From CBDCUI01 sp965223115 (lineage in GTDB: Bacteria > Pseudomonadota > Gammaproteobacteria > UBA4575): a stretch of 64,000 bases of DNA. Below, piece after piece: positions 1 to 7,314 of the stretch (its first letter is position 1; each line of letters starts with the position of its first letter). A program made the translations under genes and the position numbers. The stretch spans positions 1,426,001 through 1,490,000 of the forward strand of contig OZ244982.1 in assembly GCA_965223115.1 (NCBI GenBank), read 5' to 3'. Under the pieces are notes generated by a model, which saw only the letters and a program-made list of their open reading frames with translations, was not told the origin of the DNA and made no database searches.

Positions 1-1321
1 TTGCTTCATATAAAGCTTTATCTGCACGTTCAAAAATATCTTTTGCTTGATCCTTATCACGCATCTCAGCAATCCCACAAGATATAGTTACCTTAAGAGG
101 TTTGGCTTTTAATAAATATTTTATTTGTGATACTTCTTGTTTAATTTTTTTAGCAAATTCAAAGGCTCCATTAGCATCAACACTTGGTAATAACATAACA
201 AACTCTTCTCCCCCATATCTTGCTAAAAAGTATTTATCTTTAATAAAACTGCTTAATTTACTTGTTACAGCCAGCAATACTTTATCACCTACCATATGCC
301 CATATAGATCATTAAACTTTTTAAAATGATCAATATCCCATACTAATAACGACACTACATCATTATTTTTTTCAACATCTATGACTAAGCTTTTAAGCTT
401 ATTGTTATAAGCTTCTCTATTAAATAGGCCAGTCATCGAATCTCTTAAAGCGTTTTCTTGTTCTTTTTTTACTCTCTCTTTCAGTTGTTTTGCTTCTTTT
501 TTTAAGTCATTTACTCTGGTTGCCAAAAAACTCATATTTTCTTTTATAGATAACTCATGTTTTTTGACAACCTGTCTTTCTTCTAAAACAAGATTTTGCA
601 AGCTGTCTAATTGTGCTTTCACAGTGTTTTTTAACCCATCTAAATCATTGGCTTGCAACAAGTCTTCGCCTAAGTTATTTACAGCATTATGCATTTTCGC
701 ATTCAAATCATTCTGAATTTTTAAATCCGAGCTATGCTCTTCTACAAATTCATGAACCTGATCTCCAATACGACTAATTTGAACACCGACATTAAGAAGA
801 AATTTTTCTAGTTCTTTTTTTTCTGATATAGAATCTATATAGACTTTGTGTAACAGAGACACAACATCATGAATAGATTTGTGATAACTATCTAGGTTAG
901 ATATTTTACTACATTGTATTTTTAGTTTTATACTTTTCTCTAAATAGATATCTGGAAATGAAAAATTATCTATTATCTTTCCAGGTAGAGAAAATAACTT
1001 TTCTTGCTCACTTGACAAGCCATCTTCTAAGCTTGCTATTAAATTAGAAAAAACAAACAATACATGATTAGCTTGCTTTTCATTTTTTACTTCAGTTGCC
1101 AAATGTTTAACAGACTCTAACTCTCTCTTGTCACTGAATAGCTTTTGTGTCTTTGTTATTAAAGATACTAATGCATCTGATATAGTAGCCTCAGGCCCTA
1201 AGTCTTGGTTCTTCTTGCGATTAAATATACTCCAATGCTTAACAAAACTAAGACTTGTTGCTGGCAATATACTTTTTACCAAACTTGCTGGTATTGATAA
1301 TAGGTCAAAAGATTTTTGCAT
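1..1321 (-). CDS. GGDEF diguanylate cyclase, C-terminus cut by window edge
   Basis: Predicted to make cyclic di-GMP from two GTP. The minus strand is open from an ATG at 1321 to the left edge, about 440 residues. The first 270 residues are charged and helical, with coiled-coil character just before the catalytic domain and no membrane segment, so the protein looks cytosolic. The catalytic domain begins near the sequence RDSMTGLFNREAY, and the active-site GGEEF lies at about residues 370-374 (bases 200-214). The last visible stretch ends ADKALYEA, the usual end of a GGDEF domain. The inhibitory RxxD site is not conserved: the R and D positions hold K361 and Y364. It lies 35 bp downstream of the glutamate-synthase-like gene on the same strand and may be co-transcribed. 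The input signal is unknown. Confidence 0.9.
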   Translation of the reverse strand, partial: MQKSFDLLSIPASLVKSILPATSLSFVKHWSIFNRKKNQDLGPEATISDALVSLITKTQKLFSDKRELESVKHLATEVKNEKQANHVLFVFSNLIASLEDGLSSEQEKLFSLPGKIIDNFSFPDIYLEKSIKLKIQCSKISNLDSYHKSIHDVVSLLHKVYIDSISEKKELEKFLLNVGVQISRIGDQVHEFVEEHSSDLKIQNDLNAKMHNAVNNLGEDLLQANDLDGLKNTVKAQLDSLQNLVLEERQVVKKHELSIKENMSFLATRVNDLKKEAKQLKERVKKEQENALRDSMTGLFNREAYNNKLKSLVIDVEKNNDVVSLLVWDIDHFKKFNDLYGHMVGDKVLLAVTSKLSSFIKDKYFLARYGGEEFVMLLPSVDANGAFEFAKKIKQEVSQIKYLLKAKPLKVTISCGIAEMRDKDQAKDIFERADKALYEA

Positions 1322-1356
1322 ACTGAAAATACAATTATTTAATATATTTTGCTTGC

Positions 1357-2997
1357 TTATATACTTGTACTTTTTTTCTGACTTAAGTCTTGCAAAGATA
1401 TATTAACTGCAGTTTCTTCGGGATTGCATTGAGGAATATCTTTCTTAGACCAAGGTCGAGTTTCCCAGTTTCGACGTTCTTTAAAAGCTCTTGTTTCAGG
1501 CAATGGGTATAACTCATCTAACGGCACTGATAATCCATTTTCTTGTACAACACGTGCATGATGCCTTTCTAGCTCCAATGGATGATTCACTCCACATGAA
1601 TGAGCAATCATTCCTATTTCATGAACCATATTATTTACATAGCTAGCTACACGAGTTGATTTCAAATGTGGATTTAAGCCACGCTGCAGCCTTTTATTAT
1701 GTGTTGTAATGCCAGTTGGACAAGTGTCTTTATTACATTGCAAGGCCTGAATACAACCTAATGCAAACATAAATCCACGCGCTGATGTAATGAAATTAGC
1801 ACCTAAACTTAGCGCCCATGCAGCATCTACTGGAGTAATTAGCTTACCTGATGCAATCACTTTCACATCATCATGCAACTTATATTCATGCAGTTTATTT
1901 ACCAACATTGGTAAACTTTCACTTAAAGGTAAACCCATGTCATCAAGCAATGGCATTGGAGCAGCACCTGTCCCCCCATCAGCGCCATCAACTGTTATAA
2001 AGTCTGGTGCATATTCTTTTCCACGCTGATTAATCAATCCGAATAAATGATCGAGCCACTTCTCAGTACCAATAACAGTCTTAAATCCAACTGGTTTACC
2101 CGTTAAATCACGAATGTACTTAATCATATCTAATAAATCTGCATCACAAGTAATATCTGGATGACGATTTGGACTTATAGAATCCTGACCTTTATGTATA
2201 CCGCGTATGTGGGCGATTTCTTCTGTAACTTTTGCACCTGGAAGTATCCCACCTTTTCCTGGTTTACCACCTTGGCTCAATTTGATCTCAAACATACGCA
2301 TCTGTGGATGTGCAGCCACCTCTGATAATTTCGATACACTTAAAGCATTATTAAATGGGTCTCGCACACCATATTTTGCTGTACCAATTTGAAATACAAT
2401 GTCACAACCACTCTTTAAATGATATTCTGATAGCCCTCCTTCACCTGTGTTTAGCCAACACCCGGAAGATTTTGCACCTTCAGCTAAAGCAAGTATTGCC
2501 GGCTTAGAGAGTGCACCATAGCTCATTGCAGAAATATTAAAAATAGATTTTGTTGTAAATGGATACTTACATTCTGCTCCAACCACTTGTTCAGATATAG
2601 GCGTGGCATCTTCACCTAATGTTGGATAGGGACAATTAGAAAACAATACAGTGCCTACTTTTTTCAGATCTCGTGAAGAACCAAACGCTATAGTATTACT
2701 AATATTTTTAGCTGCACGATATACCCAAGACCTTTGAGCCCGATTAAAAGGCATTTCTTCTCTATCCATTGAGAAAAAGTATTGCCTAAAAAATTCACCC
2801 ATATGCTCAAAAAAATATCTAAATCTTCCTATAACAGGGAAGTTTCTGCGTACTGCATGTGTAGACTGGGAAATATCCATTAAGTACATGACGGGGACAA
2901 TAATCAATAACATCAGGAATAACACCGAAAACAGCGCCTGAGAAAGATCAAGCCCTATAACAATCCAACCTTTGATAATTTGAAAAATTTCTTGCAT
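1357..2997 (-). CDS. FMN-binding glutamate synthase family protein, membrane-anchored
   Basis: Resembles the FMN and iron-sulfur synthase half of the glutamate synthase large subunit, without the amidotransferase half. It is 546 aa, the size of the stand-alone family (Bacillus YerD type). Residues about 10-40 are a strongly hydrophobic segment predicted to anchor it to the inner membrane. The barrel carries glycine-rich FMN-site sequence (DGADGGTGAAPMPL) and a C-x5-C-x4-C cluster (CIQALQCNKDTCPTG) matching the 3Fe-4S ligands of GltB, with N where GltB has H. No gltD partner is nearby, so whether it makes glutamate is unknown. The N-terminal hydrophobic segment and genes for c-di-GMP enzymes on both sides do not reveal a role. 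Family assignment is secure; substrate is not. Confidence 0.85.
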   Translation of the reverse strand: MQEIFQIIKGWIVIGLDLSQALFSVLFLMLLIIVPVMYLMDISQSTHAVRRNFPVIGRFRYFFEHMGEFFRQYFFSMDREEMPFNRAQRSWVYRAAKNISNTIAFGSSRDLKKVGTVLFSNCPYPTLGEDATPISEQVVGAECKYPFTTKSIFNISAMSYGALSKPAILALAEGAKSSGCWLNTGEGGLSEYHLKSGCDIVFQIGTAKYGVRDPFNNALSVSKLSEVAAHPQMRMFEIKLSQGGKPGKGGILPGAKVTEEIAHIRGIHKGQDSISPNRHPDITCDADLLDMIKYIRDLTGKPVGFKTVIGTEKWLDHLFGLINQRGKEYAPDFITVDGADGGTGAAPMPLLDDMGLPLSESLPMLVNKLHEYKLHDDVKVIASGKLITPVDAAWALSLGANFITSARGFMFALGCIQALQCNKDTCPTGITTHNKRLQRGLNPHLKSTRVASYVNNMVHEIGMIAHSCGVNHPLELERHHARVVQENGLSVPLDELYPLPETRAFKERRNWETRPWSKKDIPQCNPEETAVNISLQDLSQKKSTSI

Positions 2998-3081
2998 CTG
3001 AAATAGTTATCGTTGCAGAGATACTATATATATCGGCTAATTTAGCTATGCCTTTAATACAACTTATTCACTTTATAACGC

Positions 3082-3717
3082 TTATTGATTATTTGCATCT
3101 GCAACTATTTCCTGCATCAGGTTTTTTTCACGTATTAGCTTAATCTCTTTGCCACGCACATGCGTATGGATTGACTCTCGATCATCTGCATTAATATGGG
3201 TAAATTCAACAGCGATGGAAAATATATTTTCTTTATCTTTAATCTGTTCACATCGAACAATTTTTCCGTAAGCTAATATGTAGTTTGATATATGCGAAAA
3301 CTGTAAACGTAGCTCTAAATATAAGCCAGCACTTAACGGTTTATCGTAAGGAAATCGTAACCCACTAGCACTTATATTTACCTCATACCAATTAAGATCT
3401 GGTATGACTGAGCATGTATTAAATTGTCTTCTTGCTAATGTGTTAATTTTATCATCTAGAATTTTTAAATATTTTGCTACTTCTGGATAACGTCTACTTA
3501 CCAAAGCAAACTGATTAGTTAAAACTTTTGAAGAATCACTAAAGCTATTTAACATTTGCAACTCAGACAACTTTTCTGGATATCGCTTCAAAGTATCTTC
3601 AAGTTGGTTCTCAGGTATAATTCTTAGTGATAACAAAATATTATCATCTATTCTAAAGGCACCTCGATCCTCATTAGTTAAATCATTTGTGTGCTTTTGC
3701 AGTTTACTGTTCTTCAC
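3082..3717 (-). CDS. PilZ-domain protein next to the flagellar stator genes
   Basis: A 211-aa protein whose residues about 95-205 look like a PilZ domain, the usual c-di-GMP receptor fold. The second PilZ motif, N/DxSxxG, is clear at N114-I-S-A-S-G119. The first motif, RxxxR, is not obvious; only R96-R97 precede it, so ligand binding could be altered. The N-terminal 90 residues are helical and unrecognised. It starts 5 bp after the motB stop and is probably the third gene of a motA-motB-pilZ operon. By analogy with YcgR-type brakes it may link c-di-GMP to motor output, but that is inference from position. Confidence 0.75.
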   Translation of the reverse strand: MKNSKLQKHTNDLTNEDRGAFRIDDNILLSLRIIPENQLEDTLKRYPEKLSELQMLNSFSDSSKVLTNQFALVSRRYPEVAKYLKILDDKINTLARRQFNTCSVIPDLNWYEVNISASGLRFPYDKPLSAGLYLELRLQFSHISNYILAYGKIVRCEQIKDKENIFSIAVEFTHINADDRESIHTHVRGKEIKLIREKNLMQEIVADANNQ

Positions 3718-3722
3718 AATAT

Positions 3723-4622
3723 TTACTCATCTAAATTTTGCCCATTAACAACGGCAGATACATCTTCAAACTCATAAAACAAACGTTTATCACCTAAAAT
3801 TGAAATTTCTACACGGCGATTTTTTGCGCGACTTTCTTCCGTATAGTTTGTGAAAAGTGGTTTAGTTTCTGCATGTGCACGAATTTGTAGCCGGTCTGGA
3901 TTTATATGCTCTTTTGACACTAGATGATGTACAACTGCAGCAGCACGCGCAGCTGAAAGCTCCCAGTTAGAAGGGAAACGAGCCGTATGTATAGGTACGT
4001 TATCAGTATGCCCAGAAACAATTACATTTCCTTCTACAGCCTTCAGTGCATTGCCAATCTTTTTTAAAAGCACCGAAAATGTCTCACTTATTTTGTCATC
4101 ACCTGATGGGAAAGTACCACGCTCTCTTATTCGTATAATAATTTCACGAACAGTCCAATCAACTTCCACTACTCCTGCATCAATTTCATCTTGCAATGCT
4201 TGTGTTATTCTTTTTGCTTCTTCTTCCATGCGCTTGAGTGCCGCCTGATAAATTTCCTCAGCAATTTGTTGCTTATCTACACCTCCTTCCCCACTAGTAA
4301 AATCTAAATTATCTTTACTCTCATCGGTGGTTTGTTGCCGCATGATTTTAAGTAACGTTTCATTATCAGGTTTACCAGGACTAAATTCTGTTGTAACTAC
4401 GCTTGTCCCTTTAGGAAGTTCATTTGCTGGTATATCACGCTGGACACCAAATGCTCTTTGCAACGATCCTGCAAGCTCTTTAAATTTTGCTGCATCCATT
4501 TCTGAAAATGACAATAACAGCACAAAAAAACACATTAACAAGATCGCAAGATCTGCAAAGGTAGACATCCATAACGGAGCACCGGAGGATTCTTCTTGTG
4601 GTGGTGCAGGATCATCAGACAT
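3723..4622 (-). CDS. motB: Flagellar stator protein MotB (PomB-like)
   Basis: The peptidoglycan-anchored half of the flagellar stator, which passes ions into the motor. Of 299 aa, residues about 18-40 form the single membrane segment with the ion-binding aspartate D24 in TFADLAILLMCFFVLLLSF. The C-terminal 130 residues are an OmpA-like peptidoglycan-binding domain with GHTDNVP and the sequence SNWELSAARAAAVV. A plug or linker region of about 100 residues lies between. The segment around D24 is closer to Vibrio PomB than to E. coli MotB as I recall them, suggesting sodium drive; this is inference. It follows motA by 9 bp. Confidence 0.95.
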   Translation of the reverse strand: MSDDPAPPQEESSGAPLWMSTFADLAILLMCFFVLLLSFSEMDAAKFKELAGSLQRAFGVQRDIPANELPKGTSVVTTEFSPGKPDNETLLKIMRQQTTDESKDNLDFTSGEGGVDKQQIAEEIYQAALKRMEEEAKRITQALQDEIDAGVVEVDWTVREIIIRIRERGTFPSGDDKISETFSVLLKKIGNALKAVEGNVIVSGHTDNVPIHTARFPSNWELSAARAAAVVHHLVSKEHINPDRLQIRAHAETKPLFTNYTEESRAKNRRVEISILGDKRLFYEFEDVSAVVNGQNLDE

Positions 4623-4631
4623 AACTATTAT

Positions 4632-5417
4632 CTATGCAGCTTCTTTTTGTTCTTCTGCATCTTTACTTGATTGATCACGCAATTTATCTGGCAAATAGGT
4701 TGCAAGAAGCTGCTCTACTACTCTGGGGTTTGTACCAGCCTGAATTGCGGATACAGATTCAAGAATTAAACTTTTACTCAAGCGCTCTTCTTGTGCAATC
4801 TTTTTAAGCTTATCTGCCAATGGTAACGCAATGGCATTAGCAATAACGGCACCATACAATGTTGTGAGGAGTGCAACCGCCATTGCAGGGCCAATTGCCT
4901 TTGGGTCATCCATATTAGATAACATTTGTACTAATCCGATCAGTGTTCCTATCATGCCCATTGCCGGTGCTGCATCACCAATGGATTTAAACATCTCTCG
5001 GCCCGTATCATGTCGCTCGATAGAAAGATTGATATCTTTGTTAAGCATTTTCTGAACAACGTCAGTTGGATGCCCGTCTATGCAAAGATTAATTCCTTGC
5101 TGTAGAAATGGATGACCTACTTCTTTATCTTCAAGTGCAAGTACTCCTTCTTTTCTTGCAATATCAGCAAGTTCTACTGCTTCTTCTATCAACTTAGTTA
5201 AACTGACGCTCTTATGCAAAAATGTAGATAAAACTAATTTAAAAGAACCAAGGAAATCAGCTAATGAAATTCTAGTCAAGGTTGCAGCAAACGTACCCCC
5301 AACCACTACAGCTATCGATGGTACATTCACAAACGTCCCTGCTGATCCACCCAGCACGATGGCCAATGCAATAACCGCAATAGCTCCTAATATTCCTAAT
5401 AGGGTCGCTATATCCAT
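4632..5417 (-). CDS. motA: Flagellar stator protein MotA (PomA-like)
   Basis: The four-helix inner-membrane stator subunit that couples ion flow to rotor torque. It is 261 aa. The N-terminus MDIATLLGILGAI, followed by the GGSAGTFVNVPSI segment, is PomA-like. The cytoplasmic loop is charged and the later helices contain PAMGMIGTLIGLVQML and AVALLTTLYGAV, typical of MotA/ExbB proteins. A good ribosome-binding site (AAGGAGT, 9 nt before the ATG) supports the start. It is the first gene of motA-motB-pilZ. I did not find a FliA-type promoter reading in this direction. Confidence 0.95.
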   Translation of the reverse strand: MDIATLLGILGAIAVIALAIVLGGSAGTFVNVPSIAVVVGGTFAATLTRISLADFLGSFKLVLSTFLHKSVSLTKLIEEAVELADIARKEGVLALEDKEVGHPFLQQGINLCIDGHPTDVVQKMLNKDINLSIERHDTGREMFKSIGDAAPAMGMIGTLIGLVQMLSNMDDPKAIGPAMAVALLTTLYGAVIANAIALPLADKLKKIAQEERLSKSLILESVSAIQAGTNPRVVEQLLATYLPDKLRDQSSKDAEEQKEAA

Positions 5418-5628
5418 GTAGTAAACACTCCTTGTTTAAGATAAGCACAATACATATTGCTCAGTAACTCACTGATTTTTATTACTATCAATTCACTTAT
5501 AAGGATAGAACCTCGTTACAACATTAGTAACGGCCAAAATGCACGAAAATTTAGTAGTTTCTTATTATTTATAGGGATTTTACGTCTGGAATCTGTTATC
5601 AAAATACATCGGATCAAGCAAAAATTGT

Positions 5629-5654
5629 TAAACTTTTCAATAATCTGCCGATAA
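5629..5654 (+). promoter_or_regulatory. FliA (sigma-28) type promoter for the response regulator
   Basis: TAAACTTT at 5629-5636, a 10-bp spacer, then an exact GCCGATAA at 5647-5654. The consensus is TAAAGTTT, about 11 bp, GCCGATAA. It points at the response-regulator gene starting at 5714, leaving a leader of about 50 nt. This places that gene in the late flagellar regulon and separates it from the divergent motA operon. The rest of 5418-5713 shows nothing else I can support. Confidence 0.7.
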
Positions 5655-5713
5655 ATGCATTACTAGACCCGACATAAACAAAATTACATTTTCAATAGAC
5701 AGCGACATAGCGA

Positions 5714-6073
5714 ATGAAAATATTAATAGTGGATGACAGCACCGCAATGCGCAAAGTCATCAAGTGGATATTAAGACAGGCGGATATTCGCGTAGAAAAA
5801 TTAATAGAGGCCTCAAATAGTGAAGATGGCCTAAGACAAGTAGAAATTAACAATCCAGATTTAGTAATTTCAGACTGGAATATGCCTAGTATGGCTGGAT
5901 TAGAATTATTAAAATCTCTACGCGAATCAAATAATCCAGTTAAATTTGGTTTTGTCGCAACTCAAGCATCAGCAAAAATTCAAACCATTGCTAAAGATGC
6001 AGGCGCAGACTTTATAATTACTAACCCTTCCACTCTAAATTCTATCAAAAACTCTTTTTCTTCAAGTCATTAA
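5714..6073 (+). CDS. CheY-like single-domain response regulator
   Basis: A 119-aa stand-alone receiver domain with no output domain. Acidic pocket D7-D8, phospho-acceptor D54 in ISDWNMP, and T83 in FVATQAS are present. The conserved lysine of the last loop is replaced: the usual KP is N104-P105. Loss of this lysine usually weakens phosphorylation-driven switching, so the protein may signal differently from canonical CheY. The FliA-type promoter upstream and the divergent stator operon point to motility or chemotaxis. No cheA, cheZ or fliM is in the window, so it cannot be called CheY itself. Confidence 0.85.
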   Translation: MKILIVDDSTAMRKVIKWILRQADIRVEKLIEASNSEDGLRQVEINNPDLVISDWNMPSMAGLELLKSLRESNNPVKFGFVATQASAKIQTIAKDAGADFIITNPSTLNSIKNSFSSSH

Positions 6074-6180
6074 ACAAAATAGAAATTTCTTGATAGTTTA
6101 AGTTACATTTAATACCGCACTTATATTCTTTAAAAAGAATAGTAATTCACTATTTTGTATTTTCTTTTTCTGCTTATATA

Positions 6181-6212
6181 ACAATGGGCGTCAATATATT
6201 GACGCCCATTGT
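6181..6212. terminator. Perfect 14-bp stem hairpin
   Basis: Arms acaatgggcgtcaa (6181-6194) and ttgacgcccattgt (6199-6212) are exact reverse complements around a tata loop. It sits about 110 bp after the response-regulator stop and 100 bp before the next gene. No clear T tract follows on either strand, so intrinsic termination is possible but not typical; it could instead be a protein-binding dyad. Confidence 0.4.
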
Positions 6213-6312
6213 TAATTGTCTAAGTTAAACAAAAAATAAATTTTCTTTATTATAAAAAAGCTCTCCGTATAATTAAATAACTTATTAAAAAAATATATCA
6301 TTAATTTTATTT

Positions 6313-7296
6313 GTGTCACAAAATTTATCTGGAATGAGAAATATTATTCTCTTCCTAATCATTTCAGCATCGTTACTATTTTTTATTTTCAGTTTTTTAC
6401 AAACTAAAAATACACATAAAGATATAATTAGAATTGGTATCGACCAATACCCTGGTTTTGAACACTTATTTATTGCAAAAAATGAAGGTATCTTTAAAGA
6501 AGTTGGACTAGAAATTGAGCTGGTTGAGCTAAGCTCTTTAGTTCAAGTTCGAAGAGCCTTTGAACGTGGGAAAATAGATGGAATGGCGTCAACATTAGTT
6601 GAACTATTGGAAGCCTACAAATATTCTGGCCGTGTTGCACAAGTCGTTCTTGTAATTGATTTTTCAAATGGTGCCGATGTGATATTAGCCTCACCTGAAA
6701 TTAAATCAATCCACGACCTAATGGGAAAACGTATTGGCGTAGAAAGTAGCAGCTTGAGTATGTATCTAACAAATCGTGCTATTGAGCTGAATAATATGAA
6801 ATCATCTGACGTAATGATGGTCTCTATGGATCAACATAAAATGCTACATACGATAGAAAATGGTGAAGTTGACGCAATAACTACATATCCACCTACATCC
6901 ATTACCACCAAGAAACTTCTAGAAGTAAATACTATTTTTGACAGCTCTCAAATACCTAACGAAATCATAGATGTCCTTGCAATAGATAATACTATCTTAA
7001 AAAGATATCCCGACATACAAACTAAATTACATCAGGCATGGCATAAAACAAATAAATTTATACAGACTAATCCAGATACTGCATATGAAATCCTAGTTGA
7101 GAGATTACCAATCTCAATTGAAGAATTTAAAGATTCAATGCATAACATCGACTTAGCCCCCACAGAAAAACAAAAAGAATATTTAAAACCTAATGGCATC
7201 ACAATTCAAGCTCTTAAAAAGATAGGGAGAATTGTTTTTATGTATGGTAGTGATGAGACCTTAGACTATAATCAATTTATCTACAGTCAAAACTAG
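6313..7296 (+). CDS. ABC-type periplasmic substrate-binding protein (NMT1/SsuA-like)
   Basis: A 327-aa periplasmic ligand-binding protein of the ThiY/SsuA/NMT1-like type. It opens IRIGIDQYPGFEHLFIAKNEGIF, matching the family's usual first strand, and contains LMGKRIGVESSS and VDAITTYPPTS hinge-region sequences. An N-terminal hydrophobic segment (about residues 9-29) without a clear lipobox suggests a signal peptide or membrane anchor. The start used is GTG at 6313; an ATG at 6334 just before the hydrophobic segment is equally possible and neither has a strong ribosome-binding site. No permease or ATPase gene is adjacent. Instead it is followed 18 bp later by a histidine kinase with a periplasmic domain, so it may present a ligand to the kinase. 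The ligand is unknown. Confidence 0.8.
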   Translation: MSQNLSGMRNIILFLIISASLLFFIFSFLQTKNTHKDIIRIGIDQYPGFEHLFIAKNEGIFKEVGLEIELVELSSLVQVRRAFERGKIDGMASTLVELLEAYKYSGRVAQVVLVIDFSNGADVILASPEIKSIHDLMGKRIGVESSSLSMYLTNRAIELNNMKSSDVMMVSMDQHKMLHTIENGEVDAITTYPPTSITTKKLLEVNTIFDSSQIPNEIIDVLAIDNTILKRYPDIQTKLHQAWHKTNKFIQTNPDTAYEILVERLPISIEEFKDSMHNIDLAPTEKQKEYLKPNGITIQALKKIGRIVFMYGSDETLDYNQFIYSQN

Positions 7297-7314
7297 AATT
7301 AAATCAGTAATCTC

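Noticed and set aside
5457..5654. 65-residue plus-strand frame upstream of the response regulator
   Set aside because: It spans the FliA-type promoter, has no ribosome-binding site, and its protein looks like translated AT-rich DNA.
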